A DNA stretch of 64,000 bases from Shewanella metallivivens. GTDB taxonomy: Bacteria > Pseudomonadota > Gammaproteobacteria > Enterobacterales > Shewanellaceae. Positions 1 to 8,370 of this stretch are shown piece by piece. Every line of letters starts with the position of its first letter. Position 1 is the first letter of the stretch. The stretch covers positions 229,289-293,288 of the forward strand of contig NZ_JAQQPZ010000001.1 of NCBI RefSeq assembly GCF_028750675.1, written 5' to 3'. Under the pieces are notes generated by a model. That model made no database searches and was not told where the DNA came from. It saw only the letters and a list, made by a program, of their open reading frames with translations. A program made the translations under genes and the position numbers.

Positions 1-642
1 AGATGCACCGTTACCAAGGTGAGCACAAATGACGTTAGTGTCGGCTAATTCTTTGCCTAATACTTTGGCTGCTTCACGGCTTACAAATAAATGGCTAGTA
101 CCGTGCATGCCATAACGACGAATACCATGCTCACGATATAATTTGTAAGGTAGGGCATAAACGTAGGCTTTTTCTGGCATAGACTGATGGAAAGCAGTAT
201 CAAACACAGCAACTTGCGGTAATGTTGGGAATGATGCAATCGCAGCGCGAATACCAATTAAATGAGCTGGGTTATGCAAAGGTGCTAATGAAGCACAATC
301 TTCAATGCCTTGAATGACTTCAGGTGTAATGATCACAGAGCGAGTGAACTTTTCGCCGCCATGTACGATACGGTGGCCAATGGCTTTAATTTGAGCCGCT
401 AGCTGTGGTTGAGCACCTAAGATGTTATTTACAATAAACTCGACTGCTTCACGGTGCGCGGTAAATGCGCCAAGTTTGGCTTCATTTTTGCCGCCATTGA
501 ATTTCCATTTAATGCGAGAATCTTCTAAACCAAAACATTCCGCAAGACCTGAAATTTGTTCATCGCCTGTTTGAGCATCAATGATGGCAAATTTTAATGA
601 TGAACTACCGCAGTTGAGTACGAGTACTAATTTGTCTGACAT
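1..642 (-). CDS. ackA: Acetate kinase, N-terminal 214 residues (3' end outside window)
   Basis: Acetate kinase makes ATP and acetate from acetyl phosphate, the last step of the Pta-AckA overflow and fermentation route in the cytoplasm. The complement reads from an ATG at 642 through 214 open codons to the window edge, so roughly the last half of the usual ~400 residues is missing. The N-terminus [20 protein letters not shown] carries the ASKHA-fold phosphate-binding N-C-G-S-S-S-L-K segment; further on are the AckA-typical [20 protein letters not shown] and [10 protein letters not shown] blocks. It lies divergently from yfbV and close to pflA/pflB, which feed it acetyl-CoA through Pta. The identification is secure; only the truncation by the window limits it. 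Confidence 0.97.
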   Translation of the reverse strand, partial: MSDKLVLVLNCGSSSLKFAIIDAQTGDEQISGLAECFGLEDSRIKWKFNGGKNEAKLGAFTAHREAVEFIVNNILGAQPQLAAQIKAIGHRIVHGGEKFTRSVIITPEVIQGIEDCASLAPLHNPAHLIGIRAAIASFPTLPQVAVFDTAFHQSMPEKAYVYALPYKLYREHGIRRYGMHGTSHLFVSREAAKVLGKELADTNVICAHLGNGAS

Positions 643-791
643 GTTAACGCCTTCTAAGTCAATGAAACTAAATTAAATTGTAAAAAGTCCATTTCGGTTA
701 AGGTTTATATTCACTCATAAACATTACACTTGGTTAAACCGGTTGAACTGAACCGCTATAAATGAAACGCTGTATATAGCGGTTAATTCAG

Positions 792-815
792 CAGTGTATT
801 TTGGTCGATACACTG
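792..815. promoter_or_regulatory. Inverted repeat between ackA and yfbV (possible operator)
   Basis: Two perfect 8-bp arms, CAGTGTAT and ATACACTG, are separated by 8 bp in the divergent ackA/yfbV intergenic region, about 55 bp before the yfbV ATG. It could be an operator or a short hairpin. I do not recognise the regulator; it matches neither the FNR, PdhR nor Fur consensus. Confidence 0.35.
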
Positions 816-869
816 TATTATGTTATTGTTAAACCCATGTACTAGGTCGTTTAGGTACCCATATTGAAC

Positions 870-1307
870 ATGAATTTGCTTACTTTATTTGCTGATGGTC
901 GTCGTTATATGAAGACCTGGCCAATGGTGCGACAACTGGGGTTATATTTCCCTGAATACCGTGTTGTCAAAGCCACGCAATTAGCCATTATTGTGATGCC
1001 CATTTTGGGTTTGGTTGCCGCAGCAAGTCAGCTTTATGTATTGGGCTGGGACTATTTACCGCAAGCTATCACTGTGTTGTTATTTTTTATCAGCTTACCC
1101 ATTCAAGGTTTGCTGTGGCTTGGTTGGCGAGCTCGCCACCCTTTGCCATTGTCATTATTCGATTGGGGCAACCAACTCAGTTCGACTTTGACTGAAATGG
1201 GTATTGCTTGCCAACCTCTAGGCGCCAGAGCTTGTTATTTAGACATGGCCGCCATTTTAAAATTGGCCTTTGAACGTTTAGACCGAAGTTACTGGGATGA
1301 ATTATAA
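870..1307 (+). CDS. yfbV: UPF0208 (DUF412) inner-membrane protein YfbV
   Basis: This 145-residue protein matches the YfbV/UPF0208 family, which sits beside ackA-pta in many gammaproteobacteria. It has two hydrophobic segments (about residues 40-60 and 65-85), a short N-terminal cytosolic part with the family-typical YxKTWPxxxxL pattern, and the LPxQGLxWLGxR stretch after the second segment. In E. coli YfbV has been linked to long-range interactions of the Ter macrodomain, but its biochemical role is unknown. A TTG at 864 is in frame two codons upstream; the ATG at 870 is preferred as the commoner start. It converges with pflA downstream. Confidence 0.9.
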   Translation: MNLLTLFADGRRYMKTWPMVRQLGLYFPEYRVVKATQLAIIVMPILGLVAAASQLYVLGWDYLPQAITVLLFFISLPIQGLLWLGWRARHPLPLSLFDWGNQLSSTLTEMGIACQPLGARACYLDMAAILKLAFERLDRSYWDEL

Positions 1308-1360
1308 TTCATCTTGTACTTAAACGGTCGCTAATTTAGCGTTAAAGGCCGTGATCAGGT

Positions 1361-2098
1361 TTAGTATGTTGCTTTTATGCCCCGTTCTAAAAACACTTGT
1401 TGCAGTTGCTGCATGGTTTCTGAACTTGGTGCTTGAACGTTCGCCAATGCGTAGTCTTCACCAAAGGCTTGCCACTTGTGTTCACCAAGGGCGTGATAGG
1501 GCAGTAATTCAACTTTTTCGACATTTTGCATCGGTTTTATAAAGTCTGCTAATGCAATTGCTGACTCAACATCTTCGGTATAGCCCGCCACAACAACATA
1601 ACGGATCCAAGTGCGTACTCCTTTTTTAGCGAGGTATTGAGCAAATTGCAGGGTGCGCTGATTACTGACTTTAGTTAAGTCGATGTGTTTTGCATCATCC
1701 ATTTGCTTGATATCAAGTAACACAAGATCGGTATTGTCGAGTAGTTCATCAATAACAGGTTCGTATTTACGTACAAAGCCATTGGTGTCTAAGCAAGTGT
1801 GGATACCTTGGCTTTTACACGCTTTGAACAGTTCACTGACAAATTGTGCTTGCAGTATGGCTTCACCACCGCTGGCTGTAATACCGCCGCCACTGGCTTC
1901 CAGAAAAGGTTGGTAAGAACTCACTTGGCTCATAATGTCGTCAACAGACATTAATTTGCCGCCATCTAGATCCCATGTATCACGGTTATGGCAATATTGA
2001 CAGCGCATTAAGCACCCTTGCATAAACGCGATATAGCGGATGCCTGGCCCATCGACTGTGCCAAATGATTCCACTGAATGAATACGACCTAGCGTCAT
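1361..2098 (-). CDS. pflA: Pyruvate formate-lyase 1-activating enzyme
   Basis: A radical-SAM enzyme that uses a [4Fe-4S] cluster and S-adenosylmethionine to place the glycyl radical on PflB under anaerobiosis. The cluster motif CxxxCxxC is present as C29, C33 and C36, preceded by the usual TVDGPGIR segment, and the glycine-rich [10 protein letters not shown] motif near residues 70-80 binds SAM. The length of 245 residues is normal for PflA. It lies 79 bp downstream of pflB on the same strand, and that spacer contains a terminator-like hairpin that would make pflA less abundant than pflB. The call is secure. Confidence 0.97.
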   Translation of the reverse strand: MTLGRIHSVESFGTVDGPGIRYIAFMQGCLMRCQYCHNRDTWDLDGGKLMSVDDIMSQVSSYQPFLEASGGGITASGGEAILQAQFVSELFKACKSQGIHTCLDTNGFVRKYEPVIDELLDNTDLVLLDIKQMDDAKHIDLTKVSNQRTLQFAQYLAKKGVRTWIRYVVVAGYTEDVESAIALADFIKPMQNVEKVELLPYHALGEHKWQAFGEDYALANVQAPSSETMQQLQQVFLERGIKATY

Positions 2099-2118
2099 TG
2101 AAGTTCCTTACTATGTTA

Positions 2119-2165
2119 ATAAAAAAAAGGCTGTATCAAGAATGGTTATTCTTAGATACAGCCAA
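2119..2165 (-). terminator. Terminator/attenuator between pflB and pflA
   Basis: On the minus strand a GGCTGTATC arm, an AAGAAT/ATTCTT inner stem with a single bulged base, and a GATACAGCC arm are followed by eight consecutive T residues. This is a good intrinsic terminator placed between two genes that must be co-expressed, so partial read-through is the likely arrangement, giving more PflB than PflA. Confidence 0.8.
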
Positions 2166-2177
2166 TTTTAGCAGAGA

Positions 2178-4460
2178 CTACAGACCTTTAGTGAAAGTAC
2201 GTGTGATAACGTCTTGCTGTTGCTCAGGTGTCAGTGCATTAAAGCGTACTGCGTAACCTGATACACGGATGGTTAATTGTGGATATTTGTCTGGATTCAC
2301 AATTGCATCTTCTAGCATTTCACGGTTCATCACGTTCACGTTTAAGTGCTGGCCACCTTCACGGTTTGGTTTACTTAGGAAGTAACCGTCCATGAGTGAC
2401 GCTAAGTTAGCACGACGACCTGTGTCATCTTTACCTAGTGCATTTGGCACAATTGAGAAGGTATAAGAAATACCGTCTTGTGCGTGAGCAAATGGCAGTT
2501 TAGCTACTGAAGTGAGTGATGCGATTGCACCGTTTTCATCACGACCATGCATTGGGTTTGCACCTGGAGCAAATGGCGCGCCTGAACGACGACCGTCTGG
2601 TGTATTACCTGTTTTCTTACCATAAACCACGTTAGAGGTAATGGTTAAGATTGACTGAGTCGGTACGGCGTTGCGATACATTTTCTTATCGCGAATTTTT
2701 GCCATAAAGCGTTCAACTAAGTCGCAAGCAATGTCATCAACACGTGGGTCGTTATTACCAAATTTTGGATAATCGCCTTCAATGTCAAAATCAACTGCAA
2801 TGCCGTCTTCATCACGGACAGGCTTCACTTTAGCAAATTTAATAGCAGATAATGAATCCGCAGCAATTGATAAGCCAGCAATACCACAAGCCATAGTACG
2901 GCGAACGTCACGGTCATGCAGTGCCATTAGTGCTGATTCGTAAGAATACTTGTCATGCATAAAGTGGATTGCATTAAGTGCTGTGACATATTGAGTTGCT
3001 AACCAATCCATTAAGCCGTCTAAACGGGACATTACGTCATCAAACTCAAGTACGTCAGCGGTAATTGCGTCTGCTTTTGGTGCGATTTGTGTTTTCAGTT
3101 TTTCGTCAACACCGCCATTGATAGCATAAAGCATGGTTTTGGCTAAGTTGGCACGAGCACCGAAGAACTGCATGTGTTTGCCCACAACCATAGGGCTTAC
3201 ACAACAGGCGATAGCATAATCGTCAGACTCAAAGTCATTACGCATTAGGTCGTCGTTTTCATACTGAATAGAGCTGGTATCAATTGATACTTTTGCACAG
3301 TAGTTTTTAAACGCTTGTGGTAACTGAGTTGACCATAATACTGTGATGTTTGGCTCTGGGCTTGCACCCATGTTGTATAACGTATGTAAGTAACGGAAGC
3401 TTGATTTAGTCACCAATGTACGACCATCAATACCCATACCGGCCATTGATTCTGTTGCCCAGATTGGGTCGCCAGAGAATAACTCATCGTATTCAGGGGT
3501 ACGTAAGAAACGAACCATACGAAGTTTCATGACGAAATGGTCAACCATTTCTTGTGCTTGTTCTTCAGTGATTAAACCATTTTTAAGATCACGTTCGATG
3601 AAGATATCGATGAACGTTGAAGTACGGCCTAAAGACATTGCCGCGCCGTTTTGACTTTTCACTGCAGCTAGGTAGCCAAAGTAAGTCCATTGGATAGCTT
3701 CTTTAGCGGTTTTAGCCGGTACAGAAATATCGCAACCATATTTAGCTGCCATGGTTTTCATTTGTGCTAATGCGCGATGTTGTTCAGCAATTTCTTCACG
3801 TAATTGGATGACGCTTGATAAGTCATCACCTGCTTCCATTTGTGCTTGAAGCGAAGAGAATTGGTTAAACTTATCTTTCATTAGGTAGTCGATACCGTAT
3901 AACGCGATACGACGATAGTCACCAATAATACGGCCACGACCGTAAGCATCAGGTAAACCAGTTAATACACCTGATTTACGACAAGCCATAATTTCTGGAG
4001 TGTAAACATCAAATACGCCCTGGTTATGAGTTTTGCGTAATTCTGAATAGGTGTATTGAATGTCTTTATCAAGTTCACGCCCATAAGCTTGGCAAGAACC
4101 TTCAACCATGCGAATACCACCGTTAGGTAACATTGCACGCTTTAATGGTGCGTCAGTTTGTAAACCAACGATTGTTTCAAGATCTTTGTTGATGTAACCC
4201 GCATCGTGAGAAGTAATGGTTGACACTAAGTCTGTGTCAAAATCGACAGGAGCGTGAGTTTGGTTTTCTAACTTGATACCTTCCATCACTTTATCCCATA
4301 AAGATAAAGTGGCAACGGTAGCACCTGCTAAAAATGATTCGTCACCCTCATAAGGCGTGTAGTTCTTTTGGATAAAGTCACGCACGTTTACTTCTGTTTT
4401 CCAATCGCCTGCTACGAAACCTTCCCACGCGTTGGCAAATAGTTCGGTTTTATCTGTCAT
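2178..4460 (-). CDS. pflB: Formate C-acetyltransferase (pyruvate formate-lyase)
   Basis: Converts pyruvate and CoA to formate and acetyl-CoA by glycyl-radical chemistry during anaerobic growth. The 760-residue length is that of E. coli PflB. The catalytic double cysteine is in the ACCVSPM motif at about residues 419-420, and the radical-bearing glycine is G735 in the C-terminal [10 protein letters not shown] motif. It is the first gene of a pflB-pflA unit. The upstream region carries a PdhR-like palindrome at 4654-4670, so pyruvate-responsive control is likely. Between it and the DUF3360 gene there is a strong terminator, so pflBA has its own promoter. Confidence 0.98.
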   Translation of the reverse strand: MTDKTELFANAWEGFVAGDWKTEVNVRDFIQKNYTPYEGDESFLAGATVATLSLWDKVMEGIKLENQTHAPVDFDTDLVSTITSHDAGYINKDLETIVGLQTDAPLKRAMLPNGGIRMVEGSCQAYGRELDKDIQYTYSELRKTHNQGVFDVYTPEIMACRKSGVLTGLPDAYGRGRIIGDYRRIALYGIDYLMKDKFNQFSSLQAQMEAGDDLSSVIQLREEIAEQHRALAQMKTMAAKYGCDISVPAKTAKEAIQWTYFGYLAAVKSQNGAAMSLGRTSTFIDIFIERDLKNGLITEEQAQEMVDHFVMKLRMVRFLRTPEYDELFSGDPIWATESMAGMGIDGRTLVTKSSFRYLHTLYNMGASPEPNITVLWSTQLPQAFKNYCAKVSIDTSSIQYENDDLMRNDFESDDYAIACCVSPMVVGKHMQFFGARANLAKTMLYAINGGVDEKLKTQIAPKADAITADVLEFDDVMSRLDGLMDWLATQYVTALNAIHFMHDKYSYESALMALHDRDVRRTMACGIAGLSIAADSLSAIKFAKVKPVRDEDGIAVDFDIEGDYPKFGNNDPRVDDIACDLVERFMAKIRDKKMYRNAVPTQSILTITSNVVYGKKTGNTPDGRRSGAPFAPGANPMHGRDENGAIASLTSVAKLPFAHAQDGISYTFSIVPNALGKDDTGRRANLASLMDGYFLSKPNREGGQHLNVNVMNREMLEDAIVNPDKYPQLTIRVSGYAVRFNALTPEQQQDVITRTFTKGL

Positions 4461-4653
4461 TTACTTAACCCTCTGGTTGATTAACTACGGCTAGGATGCG
4501 AGTAAAATTGCTTGCCTATCCGTTGAGTGTTTGCATTCTTGTCTAGGGACATTCGCTAGACTGAGTCGTTTACCGCTTCTGCGACATTCTTGGCAACTTG
4601 TGTACCTAACTCACTTAATGACGCTTCAGATGTAGTAACCGGCTAATGGTTTA

Positions 4654-4670
4654 AATTGGTAAGACCATTT
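4654..4670. promoter_or_regulatory. PdhR-like operator upstream of pflB
   Basis: The sequence AATTGGTAAGACCATTT differs at one base from the palindromic PdhR consensus AATTGGTnnnACCAATT. PdhR is a GntR-family repressor released by pyruvate, and pfl genes are known or predicted members of its regulon in several gammaproteobacteria. The site lies 194 bp upstream of the pflB ATG. Other GntR/FadR-subfamily regulators such as LldR share the TGGTnnnACCA core, so the identity of the bound protein is inferred. Confidence 0.75.
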
Positions 4671-4786
4671 ATCCATATATTAATAATAGCACAAGACTTT
4701 GGTATTTTCGGCACAATTCGTTAATCGATTGGCAAAAGTGTTAACTGCATAGCATATCTTTTTGTTCTTAGGTGTAAGTCAATATC

Positions 4787-4821
4787 AAAAAAAAGCGAAA
4801 CCGGTGAGTTTCGCTTTTTTT
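4787..4821. terminator. Bidirectional intrinsic terminator after the DUF3360 gene
   Basis: A-rich arm then GCGAAAC, a short CGGTGA loop and GTTTCGC followed by seven T residues. The A tract on one side and T tract on the other allow it to act in both directions; the gene it serves is the DUF3360 gene, whose stop codon on the minus strand is 23 bp away. Confidence 0.88.
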
Positions 4822-4843
4822 ACGATTTTATAACATTGGCCCG

Positions 4844-6376
4844 TTATAGCAGCGCTGGAATGCCTTCAATCATCCCAACGGCGAGCATAGCCGCTAAACA
4901 AATCACAAAGGCAAGACCCGGAATAACAATACGATCAGCAAATGATAATGTCTTAGGACGCTCTTTATCACCAATCAAACCATTATTATCAAGTAGCATG
5001 GTTAAAGCCCACGCCAGTACAGGGTTTGCAACAAATGCCGCAAAAATACAGATGCCAGCAGCTTGTGAGCTTGTGGTGTCTTTTACCATTTGTAAGCCTG
5101 CTTCAAGTAAAGGTAAAAATACCCCTACAAGCAATGCGATAGACATGACCGGACGCCATACCGTGATATCCATTGGATATCCCACAATCGCAACAATAAT
5201 ACATAAACTACCCAGTAAAATGGCTCCGGCTGGAATAGGGCGCTTAGCGATGGCCGCAGGGATCATGTATGTTCCCCAAGATGAAGTGATGTTACCACCA
5301 CCCACGGCAGTGCCGACCATCTGTCTGATTGAACATGTGGTCATGGTGTCATCCACATCCATTAAGACTTTTTCTGCGCCTTTAGGGTAGTTCAACTCTT
5401 GGAAAATACGATGACCTAAAAAGTCCGGTGACCACATTGCTACAGCTAAAATGGCAAACGGTAATGAAGCAATAAAATGTGCCATATCTGGTAAGCCTAA
5501 TTGCCAACCTTGCTCAGTTGAGCCCCACCAATAAACTGGGTTTAAGTTAGGAATGCCAGGGGCTGTAGTGAACTGCAGGTCAAGCCCTGCGCCTAAACCG
5601 AAAGACAGTGCAATTGCGGCAATTGAACATAACGGAATCGCTAACCAGCGTTTACCAAATTTAGCTAATGCAGCGTAAATCACCACGTTAATCACTAAAA
5701 TAATAAAGGCAACATAGCCCAAAGAGTAATCTAAGGCATGCTTAGCTTGCAGTCCGCCAGCCCAATCAAATAATGAGCCAATTTGGCTTTTTGCGCCCAT
5801 AAATCCCAGGAACACTAATAAGCCACCTGCAACTCCGCTACTGGTTAGGTTGACCAGTTTTGAGCCACCTTTAAAGTAACTTAACAGTAAACCAAATATA
5901 CCAATTAAGATTGCAAGCGCTAATGGGTGAGCACCGGCAAGCGCAATGGTACCAATTAACGGGATCATTGGGCCATGGTTGCCACCCAAGTTCGCCCTAG
6001 GGTTAATTAAGCCTGAACTGATAATACAAAATAGTAATGCGGGGATAAGCATTTCAACACGAACAATTTGAATCGCAAACTCAGCGCCTAGATTTACATG
6101 CTCCCATTTTTCACTGAGACCTGCAGCCCATGCAGCCATCACCGCCGAGTACATCACTGTAATACCGATGGTACCAGCAATGGCGGGGACTAAGTCTTCC
6201 CACTCAAAACGAAAATCTCGTCCAGGAAGGTTAAGACCCCAGCGTCTTGGCTTCATGATTTTGAGTTCGTTTTCAAGGTAGGCATCGCGGGTTTCAAATT
6301 CACTCGCAGGGCGGTGAAGTTCGCTATAGCTTGCTTCTTTTTTAGGTGTTTCTGAATTGCTGACTGTTTCTGACAT
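4844..6376 (-). CDS. DUF3360 family multi-span membrane transporter
   Basis: A polytopic inner-membrane protein of 510 residues. The first ~60 residues are polar and include the segment LKIMKPRRWGLNLPGRDFRF, followed by about 12-14 hydrophobic helices with glycine-rich breaks (GNHGPMIPLIG, SSGVAGGLLVFLG, GTAVGGGNITSSWG) like those of the SulP/NCS2 transporter superfamily. I recognise it as the functionally uncharacterised DUF3360 family. The ATG at 6376 is chosen over 6385 because a GGAG lies about 10 bases before it, while it would touch the earlier ATG. It occupies the position next to pflB where many bacteria, including other shewanellae, have the formate channel focA, and it has its own PdhR-like operator. 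A role in moving a carboxylate such as formate or pyruvate is therefore inferred, not shown. Confidence 0.8.
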   Translation of the reverse strand: MSETVSNSETPKKEASYSELHRPASEFETRDAYLENELKIMKPRRWGLNLPGRDFRFEWEDLVPAIAGTIGITVMYSAVMAAWAAGLSEKWEHVNLGAEFAIQIVRVEMLIPALLFCIISSGLINPRANLGGNHGPMIPLIGTIALAGAHPLALAILIGIFGLLLSYFKGGSKLVNLTSSGVAGGLLVFLGFMGAKSQIGSLFDWAGGLQAKHALDYSLGYVAFIILVINVVIYAALAKFGKRWLAIPLCSIAAIALSFGLGAGLDLQFTTAPGIPNLNPVYWWGSTEQGWQLGLPDMAHFIASLPFAILAVAMWSPDFLGHRIFQELNYPKGAEKVLMDVDDTMTTCSIRQMVGTAVGGGNITSSWGTYMIPAAIAKRPIPAGAILLGSLCIIVAIVGYPMDITVWRPVMSIALLVGVFLPLLEAGLQMVKDTTSSQAAGICIFAAFVANPVLAWALTMLLDNNGLIGDKERPKTLSFADRIVIPGLAFVICLAAMLAVGMIEGIPALL

Positions 6377-6563
6377 ATTTCTCATTCTCCGAAAAGAACA
6401 GGTTATTTCATCAATTGATGAAGTTGAGTGTGTTCCATTGAGTGATGGCGGTGCCCATTAGGTCAGCTAGCCAATGAGCCCTATGAGCTCGGGTCACTAT
6501 ATCTATTCACGGTGATATTTTGTTCAAATTTACCGCAAAGATGTCCATTTATCGGCTTACTCT

Positions 6564-6580
6564 TCTTGGTAAGACCAATT
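6564..6580. promoter_or_regulatory. PdhR-like operator upstream of the DUF3360 transporter gene
   Basis: TCTTGGTAAGACCAATT shares the whole TTGGTAAGACCA core with the pflB site and matches AATTGGTnnnACCAATT except in the first two bases. It lies 188 bp before the transporter start, nearly the same distance as at pflB (194 bp). The matched sites suggest common pyruvate-responsive control. Confidence 0.68.
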
Positions 6581-6946
6581 TACCTAGCGAATTTTAGCAT
6601 AGGGGATGCGTGTCATCACTTGGTATCGATAAAGTTGATGCTTTGATTGCTCGAACTGCGAGCTGGTTAACAAGTTGGCAGCAAAATACGATCAAGAATA
6701 CGATGTCAAAACACCTTAAATTCATCAAATTGGGGTACTAAAATAGAGAGTATCAATTTTTTTGATAGTCCATAGTAATAAAGAGTATATGCAACGATTG
6801 ATATTTGGGTGGGTGTGTTGGCTATTTTTTAAGATAACGATCTTGGTAATCATTGTTTTTAGCAAATAATCGTTTTTGCAAATTTCGGTATTGCACAACT
6901 GAAACACTCAACATGACACCATAACGCTCGTGATTGATGGTAATAA

Positions 6947-7090
6947 CAATCCGCATTAATAAGTGACCAGGCAGAATGTGTTCAACGGCGTTTGATTAAG
7001 GCATGGCTATACCGTCATGGTCGTCCCCTTTCAAATAGCGCTAACGCAGAGCAAAAGCGGCTAGGGTATGCCTTTGTGGCGTGTCTTTAA
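6947..7090 (+). other. Possible gene remnant in the 6.6-7.2 kb gene-poor stretch
   Basis: The 885-bp space between the DUF3360 gene and the LysR gene holds no convincing intact gene. This part has a visibly higher GC content than its AT-rich surroundings and one forward frame open for 47 codons up to TAA at 7088, with no ATG. The peptide includes the arginine-rich stretch RRLIKAWLYRHGRPLS, which looks protein-like, but I cannot place it. It begins with an AATCCGCATTA motif also found at one end of the repeat at 29525, so it may be debris of a mobile element. Confidence 0.3.
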
Positions 7091-7156
7091 AGGGCGGAGA
7101 CTGTAGCGGTGTACGGGGTGGACTCATTGAGGTTTAACAGTAGAAAGAGCGTGCGA

Positions 7157-7169
7157 GATAATGATTATC
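7157..7169. promoter_or_regulatory. Fur-like palindrome without an obvious target gene
   Basis: GATAATGATTATC is a perfect 6-1-6 inverted repeat matching the core of the Fur box, with a further GATGATTATT half-site just downstream. No open reading frame of useful size starts within the next 100 bp on the plus strand, and on the minus strand it lies beyond the end of the LysR gene. It may drive an unannotated small RNA or be a remnant. Confidence 0.5.
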
Positions 7170-7232
7170 GAGATGATTATTAATAAGATAGCTTTTGTCG
7201 ATGAGCTATCTGTTACGCATTGACGGACTTAT

Positions 7233-7258
7233 CTATGGGCTCTTATCGGAGCCCATAG
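7233..7258. terminator. Perfect 10-bp hairpin downstream of the LysR gene
   Basis: CTATGGGCTC, a six-base loop and GAGCCCATAG form a perfect stem 14 bp past the LysR stop codon. There is no T tract on either side in the direction of transcription, so if it terminates LysR (minus strand) or a Fur-controlled plus-strand transcript it is a non-canonical terminator. Confidence 0.45.
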
Positions 7259-7271
7259 AGGAAAGAAAAGA

Positions 7272-8168
7272 TTATAAAATGTTACGAGCGACTCGTTTTG
7301 CTTCAGATATTAAGCAGTCTCTTAGCGGGTTTTCACCAGTGTCGTGACGCCAAATAAACGATAAGTTTCGATTTAAGTTCAGTTCTGGTGTGCTTAACAT
7401 GACTAGCTCACCGCTCGCGATGTCTTTTTCGACATCAAAATAGGGCAGACAACTTAAATAGACACCATTTTTCACTAAGGCTTTTAATAATCCCACTTGT
7501 TCATATTCTTTCCACACGTTGAGTTTGCCCATCAAACCATGAATAGCGGCATCAAAAATACGTCTGGTACCTGCGCCCGGTTCTCGTAGCACCCATTTAG
7601 CTTGTTCTAACTGGGATATGCTGGTTTGTTTACTTAACGCAAAAGGGTGGTGAGGTGACGCTATCACCACAAGGCGGTCATCAACCCAGGGTTCTTGGTG
7701 CAAGCGGCTATCATCAATTCGTCCTTCAATGACCCCAATATCAAATTGATAATCGAGCACTTCTTTTGCAACATGATCACTATTTTCAACGGCAATTTCT
7801 ATCCTAAGCTCAGGGAAGTCATTATCGATTTTGCTGATAAGACTGGGTAATAAGTGTTCAGCTGCCGTTTGGCTTGAACATAATTTTACGGTGCCACTGA
7901 TAATATGTTGTTGATGAAGTCCTAATGCAATTTGTTGTGCATCTTGAAGTAATTTTTGTGCTTTAGGCCGTAGCCATTGGCCCCAGTGACTGACAATAAG
8001 TCGGTTACCTTGACGAATGAACAATGGTCGCCCGAGTAAATGTTCTAGCTGGCTTAATGACATGCTGACCGCAGATTGGCTCATGGATAACTTTTTTGCA
8101 GCCGCACTGACACTTTCTAAGCTGGCTACAGCATCGAAAACTGCAATTTGTTTAAGTGTATAGTGCAT
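7272..8168 (-). CDS. LysR-family transcriptional regulator
   Basis: A 298-residue LysR-type regulator. Residues 1-60 form the winged helix-turn-helix, with the typical VSAAAKKLSMSQSAVSMSLSQ recognition region followed by LGRPLFIRQGNRL; residues about 90-290 form the type 2 periplasmic-binding-like effector domain (GTVKLCSSQTAAEHLLPSLI through GAGTRRIFDAAI). The effector domain resembles the CysB/YeiE/CbbR-like group, but the inducer cannot be read from sequence. It lies downstream of the TonB-dependent receptor gene in the same orientation, separated by a terminator, so the two are neighbours rather than an operon. Local targets are unknown. Confidence 0.93.
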   Translation of the reverse strand: MHYTLKQIAVFDAVASLESVSAAAKKLSMSQSAVSMSLSQLEHLLGRPLFIRQGNRLIVSHWGQWLRPKAQKLLQDAQQIALGLHQQHIISGTVKLCSSQTAAEHLLPSLISKIDNDFPELRIEIAVENSDHVAKEVLDYQFDIGVIEGRIDDSRLHQEPWVDDRLVVIASPHHPFALSKQTSISQLEQAKWVLREPGAGTRRIFDAAIHGLMGKLNVWKEYEQVGLLKALVKNGVYLSCLPYFDVEKDIASGELVMLSTPELNLNRNLSFIWRHDTGENPLRDCLISEAKRVARNIL

Positions 8169-8311
8169 AAGTTACCTATTGATAAATCAGTTTTTAAGTG
8201 GTTATGTTCGACTATTTTTATGACAAGGTATAGTCGCGATTACTGGTTTTGTGGCGCAGTTAGCAGTAATTTACCTCAACTCAAGATATGGACACGTTTT
8301 AATGGCCTGAT

Positions 8312-8343
8312 AAATAAAAAACGGCATCCGAAGATGCCGTTTG
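8312..8343 (-). terminator. Intrinsic terminator of the TonB-dependent receptor gene
   Basis: ACGGCATC, a four-base CGAA (TTCG on the transcript) loop and GATGCCGT, followed on the minus strand by a T-rich tract, 31 bp after the receptor stop codon. Confidence 0.9.
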
Positions 8344-8370
8344 CTTACTATTAATTAAAACAACTCACGA

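Noticed and set aside
1308..1360. CGCTAATTTAGCG hairpin between yfbV and pflA as a terminator
   Set aside because: The stem is only six bases and no T tract follows on either strand.
4717..4760. GTTAAT/GTTAAC repeats as an ArcA site upstream of pflB
   Set aside because: The ArcA motif is too degenerate to support from sequence, and spacing does not fit the usual direct repeats.
6725..6907. A 60-codon minus-strand frame in the AT-rich region
   Set aside because: No ribosome-binding site or family resemblance and a composition typical of random AT-rich DNA.
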